A stretch of 64,000 bases of DNA from Streptomyces violaceorubidus (GTDB taxonomy: Bacteria; Actinomycetota; Actinomycetes; Streptomycetales; Streptomycetaceae): positions 146,960 through 210,959 of the forward strand of contig NZ_JODM01000014.1 of assembly GCF_000717995.1 (NCBI RefSeq), read 5' to 3'. Both the position numbers and the translations under genes were made by a program. Shown piece by piece: positions 8,012-15,248 of this stretch (position 1 is the stretch's first letter; every line of letters begins with the position of its first letter). Below the pieces are notes generated by a model. The model had not been told where the DNA came from. It did no database searches and worked only from the letters and a program-made list of their open reading frames with translations.

Positions 8012-9301
8012 TCAGTGCGGTGTCCGCTCCGCGAGCGCCGTGCGCCAGGCGGGGACCGGGTACTCCGGGGCCGGCTCGGGGCGCCTGCCGCCCCGCGCGA
8101 AGAAGTCGGCCAGGGGCAGGATCGCGGCGCCGACGGTGACGGCGTCCGGACCGAGCCGCCCCAGGTCGACGGTCACCTTCCGGGCGGGGTGGCGCAGCGC
8201 GTACGACACGGCGTGGCGGCGTACGGCGGGCAGGAAGCGGGTGCCGAGCTGGAGACCTGCCCAGCCGCCGATGAGGATGCGCTCGGGCTGGAAGAGGTTG
8301 ATCAGGTCGGACAGGCCGGCGCCCAGGTACTCGGCGGTCTCCTCCAGGACGGCGAGCGCGACCGGGTCGGCCGCCGCGCCGTCGGCAGGGTAGGCGGCGG
8401 CGAGCATCGCGGTGAGGGCGCTCTCCTCGTCGGTGCCCTCCGGCACCCTGCCGTCCTCCTCCCGCCAGCGGGCCAGGAGTGACTCGGCGCCCGCGTACGC
8501 CTCCAGGCAGCCGAGCGCTCCGCAGCGGCAGCGGCGGCCCCTGACCCGGACCGTCAGGTGCCCCCATTCGACCGCCCTGCCCTGCTCGACCTCGGGGGTG
8601 ACGAGGCTGGCGCCGACCCCCGAGCCGAAGAGGACCACGACCGCGTTGCGGGCGCCGCGTCCGGCGCCGAACCACATCTCGGCCTGGCCGAGGGTCTTGG
8701 CGCCGTTGTCGATGAGGTAGGGCACGGTGTCGGGCAGCGGGGACCCGGCGCGCAGCAGGGCCTCCAGCGGGACCGCGTCCCAGCCGATGGTCTGGCCGTG
8801 CACCACGGCACCGCGGTCGGCGGTGTGCTCCACGATGCCGGGGACGCCGATCCCGGCGCCGAGGAGCCGCTCGGGCGGGAGTCCGGCGGCGGCCAGCACC
8901 TCGAAGACGCCCTCGCGGATGTGTCCGACGATGACGTCGACGTCGTAGCGCTGCGGGGCGAGCGGGCGTTCGGCGCGGGCGAGTTCGGTGAGCGTGAGGT
9001 CGAACAGCTCGACCCGCACCCGGGTCTCGCCGACGTCCACGCCGATCATGTGCCCGCTGGCGGGGGCCACGCGCAGCAGGGTGCGGGGGCGTCCGCCGTC
9101 GGAGTCGACGCTGCCGGCCTCCTCCACCAGTCCGTCGGCGACCAGGTCGGCGACCACGTTGCTGACGGAACCGGAGCTGAGTCCGGTCGCCGGGCCCAGT
9201 TCGAAGCGGCTGAGCGGTCCGTCGAAGTAGAGCCGTTGCAGCACGGCCGTACGGTTGGCCCTCCTCAGGTCGCGCACCGTGCGCCCGTTCCGCGCCGCCA
9301 T
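8012..9301 (-). CDS. ROK-family transcriptional regulator
   Basis: A 429-residue regulator. ATG 9301 is chosen over the upstream in-frame start because GGGGAGGA precedes it. Residues ~10-75 form a winged helix-turn-helix (LSRFELGPATGLSSGSVSNV). Residues ~85-400 form an ROK sugar-kinase-like domain with the phosphate-1 loop DVGETRVRVE, GIGVPGIV, and the ROK zinc signature in WGHLTVRV followed by CRCGALGCLE. Many such XylR/NagC-type proteins respond to sugars and repress nearby genes. A palindrome about 80 bases upstream of its start (9380-9392) is a candidate autoregulatory operator. The only divergent neighbour is the FBP-domain gene, so its sugar target is not apparent. Confidence 0.85.
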   Translation of the reverse strand: MAARNGRTVRDLRRANRTAVLQRLYFDGPLSRFELGPATGLSSGSVSNVVADLVADGLVEEAGSVDSDGGRPRTLLRVAPASGHMIGVDVGETRVRVELFDLTLTELARAERPLAPQRYDVDVIVGHIREGVFEVLAAAGLPPERLLGAGIGVPGIVEHTADRGAVVHGQTIGWDAVPLEALLRAGSPLPDTVPYLIDNGAKTLGQAEMWFGAGRGARNAVVVLFGSGVGASLVTPEVEQGRAVEWGHLTVRVRGRRCRCGALGCLEAYAGAESLLARWREEDGRVPEGTDEESALTAMLAAAYPADGAAADPVALAVLEETAEYLGAGLSDLINLFQPERILIGGWAGLQLGTRFLPAVRRHAVSYALRHPARKVTVDLGRLGPDAVTVGAAILPLADFFARGGRRPEPAPEYPVPAWRTALAERTPH

Positions 9302-9379
9302 GTGGTTCCTCCCCGTGCCGTGCCCGGTGTGCAAGATACCTCTGCCGTACGACCGTACGCGACTTCCCTCGGTACTTAA

Positions 9380-9392
9380 TTCATGCTATGAA
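9380..9392. promoter_or_regulatory. Palindrome TTCAT-gct-ATGAA in the ROK/FBP divergent region
   Basis: Perfect five-base arms around a three-base centre, in an unusually AT-rich pocket (TACTTAATTCATGC). Its position about 80 bases upstream of the ROK start fits an operator overlapping the promoter of that gene. The link to the ROK protein is inference from position. Confidence 0.4.
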
Positions 9393-9440
9393 CTCGCCTC
9401 TCCGAAATCCGGTGGCGACTCGACGCGTAGGCTATCTACG

Positions 9441-9468
9441 CTAGGTTAAAACCTAGAGATCCTAGGTT
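9441..9468. promoter_or_regulatory. 16-bp palindrome plus third half-site upstream of the FBP gene
   Basis: CTAGGTTAAAACCTAG at 9441-9456 is a perfect 16-base palindrome, and another CTAGGTT copy follows at 9462-9468. Three copies of one half-site lie within 28 bases, 26 bases before GTG 9494, in an AT-rich island. That is the layout of a dimeric repressor site over a promoter. The cognate protein is unknown; the divergent ROK protein is one candidate. Confidence 0.5.
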
Positions 9469-9493
9469 CCTATCGATCAAGGGGAGGCTCCCC

Positions 9494-9988
9494 GTGAGAG
9501 CACTCGGCGAGCAGGACGTCCGCGGCTCCTTCATCAACTGCTCGAAGGGCGAGGCCAAGCGCCTGGCCGTCCCCCGCGACCTGGACGAGCGTCCCTGGGA
9601 CGATCTCGACTTCCTCGGCTGGCGGGATCCCGGGGCGCCCGACCGCAGCTATCTGGTCGCCGACCTCGACGGGCGCCTCACCGGCGTGGCGCTGCGCTTC
9701 CAGCCGGCCAGGAGCGGCTACTTCCAGCGCAGCATGTGCGCGCTGTGCCTGACCACCCACCCCCGGGGCGGGGTCTCGCTGATGACGGCGCGAAAGGCCG
9801 GAGCGGCCGGCCGCGAGGGGAACTCGGTCGGCCTGTACATGTGCACCGACCTCGCCTGTTCCCTGTACCTGCGGGGCAGGAAGGTGTCGCAGAGCGGTGC
9901 CCGCTTCGAGGAGAGCCTCACCCTGGAGGAACAGGTCGCCCGGGCGCTGGGCAATCTGTCCGCGTTCGTCGCCAAGGTGACCGGCTGA
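9494..9988 (+). CDS. FBP-domain zinc-finger protein (elongation-factor-G-binding type)
   Basis: A 164-residue soluble protein. GTG 9494 follows GGGGAGG. The N-terminal half is variable; from about residue 75 it carries the treble-clef zinc finger of the FusB/FBP_C family, with CALC and, some 40 residues later, CTDLAC as the four cysteines, plus the family-typical GNSVGLYMCTDLACS run. In staphylococci related proteins bind EF-G and release it from fusidic acid. Actinobacterial members share the fold, but their target is unproven. The gene stands alone behind a palindromic operator-like region. Confidence 0.8.
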   Translation: MRALGEQDVRGSFINCSKGEAKRLAVPRDLDERPWDDLDFLGWRDPGAPDRSYLVADLDGRLTGVALRFQPARSGYFQRSMCALCLTTHPRGGVSLMTARKAGAAGREGNSVGLYMCTDLACSLYLRGRKVSQSGARFEESLTLEEQVARALGNLSAFVAKVTG

Positions 9989-10095
9989 CCCGTCCGGCGG
10001 CGCCCGGCGCGTGAGAGGGGGTCCGGCCGTCCGCGTCCGGCTACCGTCCTGATCGGGACACGTTCGAAGCGCCTGCGGAAGGGAACAGCCCGAGG

Positions 10096-11352
10096 ATGCG
10101 GGATGTGCTTGAGGCCGCGAGGGCGGCTCTGCGGCGGGTGAAGTGGCTGAAGGACCCCCTGGTCGTGCAGGCCCTGCGCTCCGCCGCCGCGGCTTCGATC
10201 GCCTATGTCATCGCGGTGCGGCTGAGCCCGGACAAGTCGGCGGCGCCGCTGACCGCGCCCCTGACCGCGCTGCTGGTCGTCCAGGTCACCCTCTACGCCA
10301 CGCTGAAGATGAGCTTCCGCCGGGTGAACGCGGTGGTCGCCGGTGTCCTGGTCGCCATCGCCTTCAGCCAGTTGGTGGGGCTCAGCTGGTGGAGCCTGGG
10401 CCTGATCATCGTGGCGTCACTGGGGGTCGGGCACCTGGTGCGCGCCGAGGAGTTCACCGCCGAGGTGGCGATCAGCGCGATGCTGGTGCTCGGCGTCACC
10501 TCGCACGGGAGCCTGGCGTGGGCCCGGGTGGTGGAGACGCTGATCGGGGCGATCGTCGGCCTGGTCTTCAATCTGATCCTCGCGCCACCGGTGTGGGTGG
10601 AGCAGGCCGGCGAGTCGGTCGTGGGACTGGCCCGGCAGGTGCGCCAACTGCTGCTGCGGATGGGCGAGGAGGCGGCCGGCAGCACCGCGTTCCACGAGGC
10701 GGCGGCCCGGCTGCACGAGGCCCGGCGGCTCGACCACGACATCGGTGAGGTGGACGAGGACCTGCGCCAGGCCGAGGACAGCCTGCGGTTCAACCCCCGG
10801 GTGCGGGAGGGACTGCTGCACCGGGTCGTGCTCCGCACCGGCCTGGACACCCTGGAGATCTGCACGGTGGTGATGCGGGTCCTGGCGCGCAGCTTCACCG
10901 ACCTGGCCAAGGAGCGCGAGCCGGAACCCCTGTTCGCGCCGGAGACGGGGGCGGCGATCCAGCAGTTGCTGTCCGAGATCGCCGACGCCGTGGTGAGCTT
11001 CTCGGTACTGGTCACCAGCAGCGTGAGCGAGAACGCCGAGTCCGCGGAGGAGCGTCTGGCCGCCGAACTGCGCCAGGCCGCGAGCACCCGGGACAGGCTG
11101 GCCGACCTGCTGCTGGGCGAGGTCCGGCGCGACTCCCGGCAGTGGCAGCTGCGGGGGGCGGTCCTGGCCGAGGTGAACCGGATCATCGACGAGATGGACA
11201 CCGAGCACCGCTCCCGCCGTCTCCTGGAGGAGCTGGACCGCCACACCCGCGAGCAGCGCGAGCGCATGCCGCGGCTGACCCGGCTGCGGGACCGGGTGCG
11301 GGCCGCGCTGCGCGGGCGGAACCGCGGCACCGCCTCGCGGCGTTCCTCTTGA
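10096..11352 (+). CDS. FUSC/aromatic-acid-exporter-family membrane protein
   Basis: A 418-residue protein with about six N-terminal membrane helices (residues ~30-175, for example LTALLVVQVTLYATLKM and WWSLGLIIVASLGVG) followed by a long helical cytosolic domain (~180-418) rich in Glu/Arg. The junction GAIVGLVFNLILAPPVWVEQ is the family landmark. It is paralogous to the broken gene at 4874-6140. Such proteins resemble p-hydroxybenzoate/aromatic acid efflux pumps, but substrates of actinobacterial members are unknown. The start ATG 10096 has a modest ribosome site. A small gap (60 bases) separates it from the next plus-strand gene, so co-transcription is likely. Confidence 0.8.
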   Translation: MRDVLEAARAALRRVKWLKDPLVVQALRSAAAASIAYVIAVRLSPDKSAAPLTAPLTALLVVQVTLYATLKMSFRRVNAVVAGVLVAIAFSQLVGLSWWSLGLIIVASLGVGHLVRAEEFTAEVAISAMLVLGVTSHGSLAWARVVETLIGAIVGLVFNLILAPPVWVEQAGESVVGLARQVRQLLLRMGEEAAGSTAFHEAAARLHEARRLDHDIGEVDEDLRQAEDSLRFNPRVREGLLHRVVLRTGLDTLEICTVVMRVLARSFTDLAKEREPEPLFAPETGAAIQQLLSEIADAVVSFSVLVTSSVSENAESAEERLAAELRQAASTRDRLADLLLGEVRRDSRQWQLRGAVLAEVNRIIDEMDTEHRSRRLLEELDRHTREQRERMPRLTRLRDRVRAALRGRNRGTASRRSS

Positions 11353-11412
11353 GGACGGCGAACGGCGCACGGTCGGCGAGGGCGTGCGGACGGCGGATGA
11401 GGGGGCGTTCGG

Positions 11413-12459
11413 ATGAGCGGGAGCAGGGTGCGGATCGACGGGAACCGGCTGACACTGCCGGGCGGGGCGACGGTCCGCTTCATACGCACGCTGCGGCTGC
11501 CGGAGACGGGCACGCATCCGCTGCCGCCCGGGCTCGGCGAGTTCCCGGTCCGCCGGGTCCGCGACTACGCCGACAGCGTGCCCGAGGCGTGGCTGGCCCG
11601 GGGCGGCGTGATGCTGCCGGTGTACCTGCGCGAGGCCATGTGGCTGAGTTTCGCGGGCACGAGGGAGCCTGCGGCGCTCCAGGTCGGGGTGGGCAAGGTG
11701 TGCGCGGTCTCGGGCAGGCCCTGGAGCGACCGGCTGTCCCGGGATCCGCAGAACTACGTGGTGCTGCCCCGCCAGCCCTGGCTGGACGGCATCAACTCCG
11801 GGACCGGCACCGTCCGTCAGTTCGTGGCGGTGCCGCTCGGCATGGGGGCGACGGTCGAGGGCCAGGTCACCGGCGAGGAGGTCTGGGGCGGCGTCCAGTT
11901 GCAGGCGTTCACGCTGGGCGACACGGCACTGGCCCGCTGGCGCGAGGAGGAGCGGCGCCGCACGGAGTCGGCCCGCGGGGCGGCGCGTTCCGCCGGGGCG
12001 TTCGCGGCTCCGGCGTCCGCACCGGCCGCCCCGGGCGCGGCCCCGGGGTACGGCGGTGGGCCCCGGCCCCGGTCGGCGCCGGCCATGGGGCTCGGCGTCG
12101 GCGGCTCCATGCGCCAGGAGGTGTACCGCGACCAACGGCCGTCGACGGACTGGGCCGAGCGGCCGGCGGGCCGGGTCTTCGTGCACCTGGTGACGCCGCC
12201 CGAGTGGCACCGCATCACCGGCGAGGCACCGCCGCAGTCCCCCGTGGACCGGGCCGCCTACACCCGGGCCGGTCTGCCCTGGTACGACTACTACGACGAG
12301 GACGCCCAGGATCTCGCGCCCACCGAGCCGCTCCAGGACGTGAAGCCGGTCGGGGACTGGATCGGCGACGACCACGAGCCCTGGCAGCCGCCCGCGCCCC
12401 AGCAGGTCCACCCGCTGGGCGACGCGCCGGGCAAGCCGGTCCAGGACGGGGACTGGTAG
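11413..12459 (+). CDS. Conserved protein of unknown function with disordered middle region
   Basis: A 348-residue protein. Residues ~1-170 form a globular domain with a pattern I have seen in many bacteria but cannot name: a beta-rich start (TVRFIRTLRLPETGTHPLPP), then YADSVPEAW, GGVMLPVYLREAMWLSF and VGVGKVCAVSG. Around residue 180 it enters an Arg/Glu helix and then an Ala/Pro/Gly-rich stretch (~190-230) typical of a disordered linker, ending in an acidic Tyr-rich tail (WYDYYDEDAQD). There are no membrane helices and no signal. It sits 60 bases after the FUSC gene and 25 bases before the lactonase gene, suggesting one transcript. Confidence 0.7.
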   Translation: MSGSRVRIDGNRLTLPGGATVRFIRTLRLPETGTHPLPPGLGEFPVRRVRDYADSVPEAWLARGGVMLPVYLREAMWLSFAGTREPAALQVGVGKVCAVSGRPWSDRLSRDPQNYVVLPRQPWLDGINSGTGTVRQFVAVPLGMGATVEGQVTGEEVWGGVQLQAFTLGDTALARWREEERRRTESARGAARSAGAFAAPASAPAAPGAAPGYGGGPRPRSAPAMGLGVGGSMRQEVYRDQRPSTDWAERPAGRVFVHLVTPPEWHRITGEAPPQSPVDRAAYTRAGLPWYDYYDEDAQDLAPTEPLQDVKPVGDWIGDDHEPWQPPAPQQVHPLGDAPGKPVQDGDW

Positions 12460-12484
12460 CGGCGGGACGGCACGGGAGGGCCGT

Positions 12485-13708
12485 ATGAACGGTGACCGGT
12501 GGACCAGGCGGCGCGTCGTCGGGCTGCTCGCCCGCACGGCCACCGCGGCCGCCGCACTCCCCACGACCGCGGCCTGCGACAGCACCGAAGAGCCGCAGGA
12601 GCCACCCACGACACCCACCGCCTCCCGGGCGGGCAGCGGGACGCCGGGCAGGGAGCGGGCGGCCTCCGGTACGCGCCCGTTGTTCCTCGGCACCTACACC
12701 TCCGTCGAGGGCGGCGGCAAGGGCGTCGCGCTCGCCGCGTACGAACCGGGCACGGGCCGTATCACCGGCCGGGGCGTCCTCGCCGAGCTGGACGACCCCT
12801 CGTACCTGGCGGTGCGTCCCGACGGCCGGATTCTGTACGCGGTCGACGAGCGCGAGGAGGGGGCGGTGACCGCCGTCCGGCTGTCCGACCGCAAAGTGCT
12901 GGGCAGCCGCAGCACCGGTGGCGCGGCGCCCTGCCATCTGTCGGTGCACCCCGGCGGGCGCTGGCTGTTCAGCGCCAACTACGGCTCGGGAAGCGTCGCC
13001 GTGCACCCGATCGACGCCTCGGGCGCGCTGGGCGAACGCACCCACCTGGTCACGCACTCCGCTCCCCCGCCGGGCCCGGGACAGCGGGGTCCGCACGCCC
13101 ACCAGGTCGTCACCGCCCCGGACGGGGGCCATGTCCTCGCCGTGGACCTCGGCACGGACACCGTGTACACCTACCGCCTGGACGAGGGCGCGGGGACCCT
13201 CGCGGAGGTCGCCCGGGCGCGGACCCGGCCGGGCGCCGGGCCCCGGCACCTCACCTTCCACCCGGGCGGACGTCACGCGTATCTCGCCAACGAGCTCGAC
13301 AACACCGTCGCGGTCTGCGCGTACGACCCGAAGACCGGGCGCCTGACCGTGGGCGGGGCGCAGTCCACCGGGGCGGGCCCGGGTGGCGGTACGGGCACCA
13401 ACTACCCGGCGCAGATCCTGGTCACGGCCGACGGCGCGTACGCCTTCCTCGCCAACCGGGGTCACGACAGCCTCGCGCGGTACGCGGTGGAGGCGGACGG
13501 CGCCCGGCTCCGGCTCCTCGGCACGGTGCCGGCGGGCGGCGTCTTCCCTCGGCAGATCGCCTTCTCCCCGGACGGCGGGCTGCTGTTCGCGGCCAACCAG
13601 CGGTCCGGCACCGTGAGCACGTTCCGCGTGGGCGCGCGGGACGGCGGGCTGCACCCCGCGGGAGAGCCGTTCGCCTCACCCGTCGCCGTCTGTGCGCTGC
13701 CGCTGTAG
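12485..13708 (+). CDS. Tat-exported lipoprotein of the lactonase (6-phosphogluconolactonase-like) family
   Basis: A 407-residue protein. The N-terminus carries a twin-arginine motif (TRRRVVGLLA) and a lipobox-like TAAC, so a membrane-anchored extracellular protein is expected. From residue ~60 it is a seven-bladed beta-propeller of the lactonase/YbhE family: LGTYTSVEGGGKGV, PCHLSVHPGGRWLFSANYGSGSV, GPRHLTFHPGGRHAYLANEL and QIAFSPDGGLLFAANQ blade repeats. Cytosolic relatives hydrolyse 6-phosphogluconolactone or cyclise muconate; exported ones are of unknown substrate. GGGAGGG precedes ATG 12485. The end overlaps the convergent DUF2470 gene by 33 bases. Confidence 0.85.
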   Translation: MNGDRWTRRRVVGLLARTATAAAALPTTAACDSTEEPQEPPTTPTASRAGSGTPGRERAASGTRPLFLGTYTSVEGGGKGVALAAYEPGTGRITGRGVLAELDDPSYLAVRPDGRILYAVDEREEGAVTAVRLSDRKVLGSRSTGGAAPCHLSVHPGGRWLFSANYGSGSVAVHPIDASGALGERTHLVTHSAPPPGPGQRGPHAHQVVTAPDGGHVLAVDLGTDTVYTYRLDEGAGTLAEVARARTRPGAGPRHLTFHPGGRHAYLANELDNTVAVCAYDPKTGRLTVGGAQSTGAGPGGGTGTNYPAQILVTADGAYAFLANRGHDSLARYAVEADGARLRLLGTVPAGGVFPRQIAFSPDGGLLFAANQRSGTVSTFRVGARDGGLHPAGEPFASPVAVCALPL

Positions 13709-14401
13709 GGCCCGCGGGCGGGAGGCCGCGCCCGCCTGGCCGAGCAGCACGTGCACCCGTTCCGTGAGCTGCGCGACCTCGTCGGCGGGTGCGTGGAAGG
13801 GCAGGCGTACGTCGCCGTGGTCACGGACCCGTTCGATGCGCAGGGTCAGTCCGTGCCGGTCGACGGCGAGCGGTCGGACCCGGATCGCTCCGTGCAGGCC
13901 GGCCGGGTCGACGAGCCGGGTCAGCCGCTGCACGGCGTCGTCGTGGCAGTCGGCGAGATGGGTCAGCAGCCGCGCCTCGGCCAGGGCCAGCGGGTCGGGC
14001 GCGGCGGCGGTGAACTCGTCGACGTCGACCACCACGGCCCCGGACGGCCGCCGCAGCACCACGCGGGTGGGCCGGAAGGCCAGGTGTCCGTCCGCCACGG
14101 CGAACCAGCCGGCCAGCCAGAGCCGGGCCCTGATCCGGCCCCGCACCGGGACGGGCGCCACGTCGGCGAACTCCAGCACGGCGGACGGCTCCCCGCGGGG
14201 TGCGCACACCGCCGCCGCGAGCAGGGCGCTGTCCTCGGGCACGTGCAGGAGCACCCGGCCGTCGTCGGCCACGGAGTGCGCGCCGACGAACTCCTCCCGG
14301 CCGCCCTCCGCGGTCACCGCGCAGGACCAGGCGGCGGCGAGCACCGAGCGGGCCTGCTCCGCCGCGGCGGGCGCGGCCGTCCAGGTGTGGCTGTCACCCA
14401 T
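13676..14401 (-). CDS. DUF2470-domain protein, likely iron/haem-related
   Basis: A 241-residue soluble protein. It combines an N-terminal region rich in beta strands (GRVLLHVPEDSALLAA, GRIRARLWLAGWFAV), similar to the split-barrel part of HugZ-like proteins, with a C-terminal DUF2470-like segment (EARLLTHLADCHDDAVQRL, including a His and Cys close together, and VRDHGDVRLPFHAPADEV). HugZ/HutZ relatives bind or degrade haem. A near-consensus iron box lies 23-41 bases upstream of ATG 14401, supporting expression under iron starvation. It may therefore take part in haem iron use, though direct haem ligands cannot be confirmed by reading alone. Confidence 0.75.
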   Translation of the reverse strand: MGDSHTWTAAPAAAEQARSVLAAAWSCAVTAEGGREEFVGAHSVADDGRVLLHVPEDSALLAAAVCAPRGEPSAVLEFADVAPVPVRGRIRARLWLAGWFAVADGHLAFRPTRVVLRRPSGAVVVDVDEFTAAAPDPLALAEARLLTHLADCHDDAVQRLTRLVDPAGLHGAIRVRPLAVDRHGLTLRIERVRDHGDVRLPFHAPADEVAQLTERVHVLLGQAGAASRPRALQRQRTDGDG

Positions 14402-14423
14402 CCCAACCTCCGTTCACGAGTTA

Positions 14424-14442
14424 TTAGGTAAGCCTCACCTAA
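14424..14442. promoter_or_regulatory. Iron box (DmdR/IdeR/DtxR-type operator)
   Basis: TTAGGTAAGCCTCACCTAA matches the actinobacterial iron-box consensus TTAGGTTAGGCTCACCTAA at 17 of 19 positions and keeps the outer dyad TTAGGT/ACCTAA. It lies 23 bases before the DUF2470 start, where an iron-bound DtxR-family repressor would block the promoter. It faces a gap leading to the TetR gene's stop, so it serves only the DUF2470 gene. Confidence 0.85.
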
Positions 14443-14519
14443 CCTATCGGAGTTCGGGGAGTGCGCCAACCACCGCACCCGCTCGACGGGTCCGGCCGCC
14501 GCCCGGCGCGGCAACCCCG

Positions 14520-15128
14520 TCAGGGCGCGATGGCTCCCAACAGCGCCCGGGCGCACAGGTCCCGCACCTGCTCACGGGCGGGCTCCGGATCCCGCAGCCA
14601 CTCCAGGCAGACCGCGGTGGTGAAGGCCAGCCAGCCGCGCACCGCCAGCCGTACGTCGCCGCGTTCCTCGAAGGCCGGGCCGAACTCCGGGTCGGCGGCG
14701 AGGGCGGCGAGGATCTGCCGCTCCTGCGCGGCGAGCGCCTTCCGGTAGACGCGGCGCACCGCCCGGTCGCCGGCCGCGTCGGCGCGGTGGAAGGCGCGGT
14801 AGCCGTGCGCGTGGGCCCGCACGTACTCCAGGTAGGCGTCGAGACCCGCGCCGAGCTGCTCGCGGACCGGGACGCCGGGCACGGCCGCCGTCATCCGCAG
14901 CATGCGCTCGCTCTCGCGCTCGACGACCGCCGCGAAGAAGTCCCGCTTGTTCGGGAAGTAGTGGTACAGCAGCCCGCGGGAGACCCCGGCGATCTCGGCG
15001 ACCTGCTCGATCCGGACCTCGTCGTACGGGCTCTCCGAGAAGAGCCGCGCGCCGACCGAGAGCAACTGCTCCCGGCGCTCGGCGGTGCTGAGCCGGCGGC
15101 GGGTGCGCTCGCCCTGGTTCGCGACCAT
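14520..15128 (-). CDS. TetR-family transcriptional regulator
   Basis: A 202-residue regulator. Residues ~15-65 form the TetR DNA-binding domain (RREQLLSVGARLFSE, IEQVAEIAGVSRGLLYHYFPNKRDFF). The rest is an all-helical ligand domain with the pattern of actinobacterial TetR_C types (RAFHRADAAGDRAVRRVYRKAL). It starts 120 bases from the divergent P450 gene, an arrangement in which such regulators usually repress both genes. An inverted repeat GGTTCAA...TTGAACC lies between them. The ligand is unknown, possibly the P450 substrate. Confidence 0.85.
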   Translation of the reverse strand: MVANQGERTRRRLSTAERREQLLSVGARLFSESPYDEVRIEQVAEIAGVSRGLLYHYFPNKRDFFAAVVERESERMLRMTAAVPGVPVREQLGAGLDAYLEYVRAHAHGYRAFHRADAAGDRAVRRVYRKALAAQERQILAALAADPEFGPAFEERGDVRLAVRGWLAFTTAVCLEWLRDPEPAREQVRDLCARALLGAIAP

Positions 15129-15149
15129 GCCCGCACCTTACTTGACGCC

Positions 15150-15188
15150 GGTTCAACAACGGGACGAGACTGGGCGCGCTATTGAACC
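15150..15188. promoter_or_regulatory. Inverted repeat between TetR and P450 genes
   Basis: GGTTCAA (15150-15156) and TTGAACC (15182-15188) are perfect seven-base inverted copies with a 25-base spacer, inside the 120-base divergent region. The spacer is longer than usual for one TetR dimer, so these may be two sites or chance. It is offered as a candidate operator only. Confidence 0.35.
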
Positions 15189-15248
15189 CATGTACAACAC
15201 GCTCGCCCCGGCTCGTTCGACACGCCGCCGCGTCAGAGAGATCCCGTC

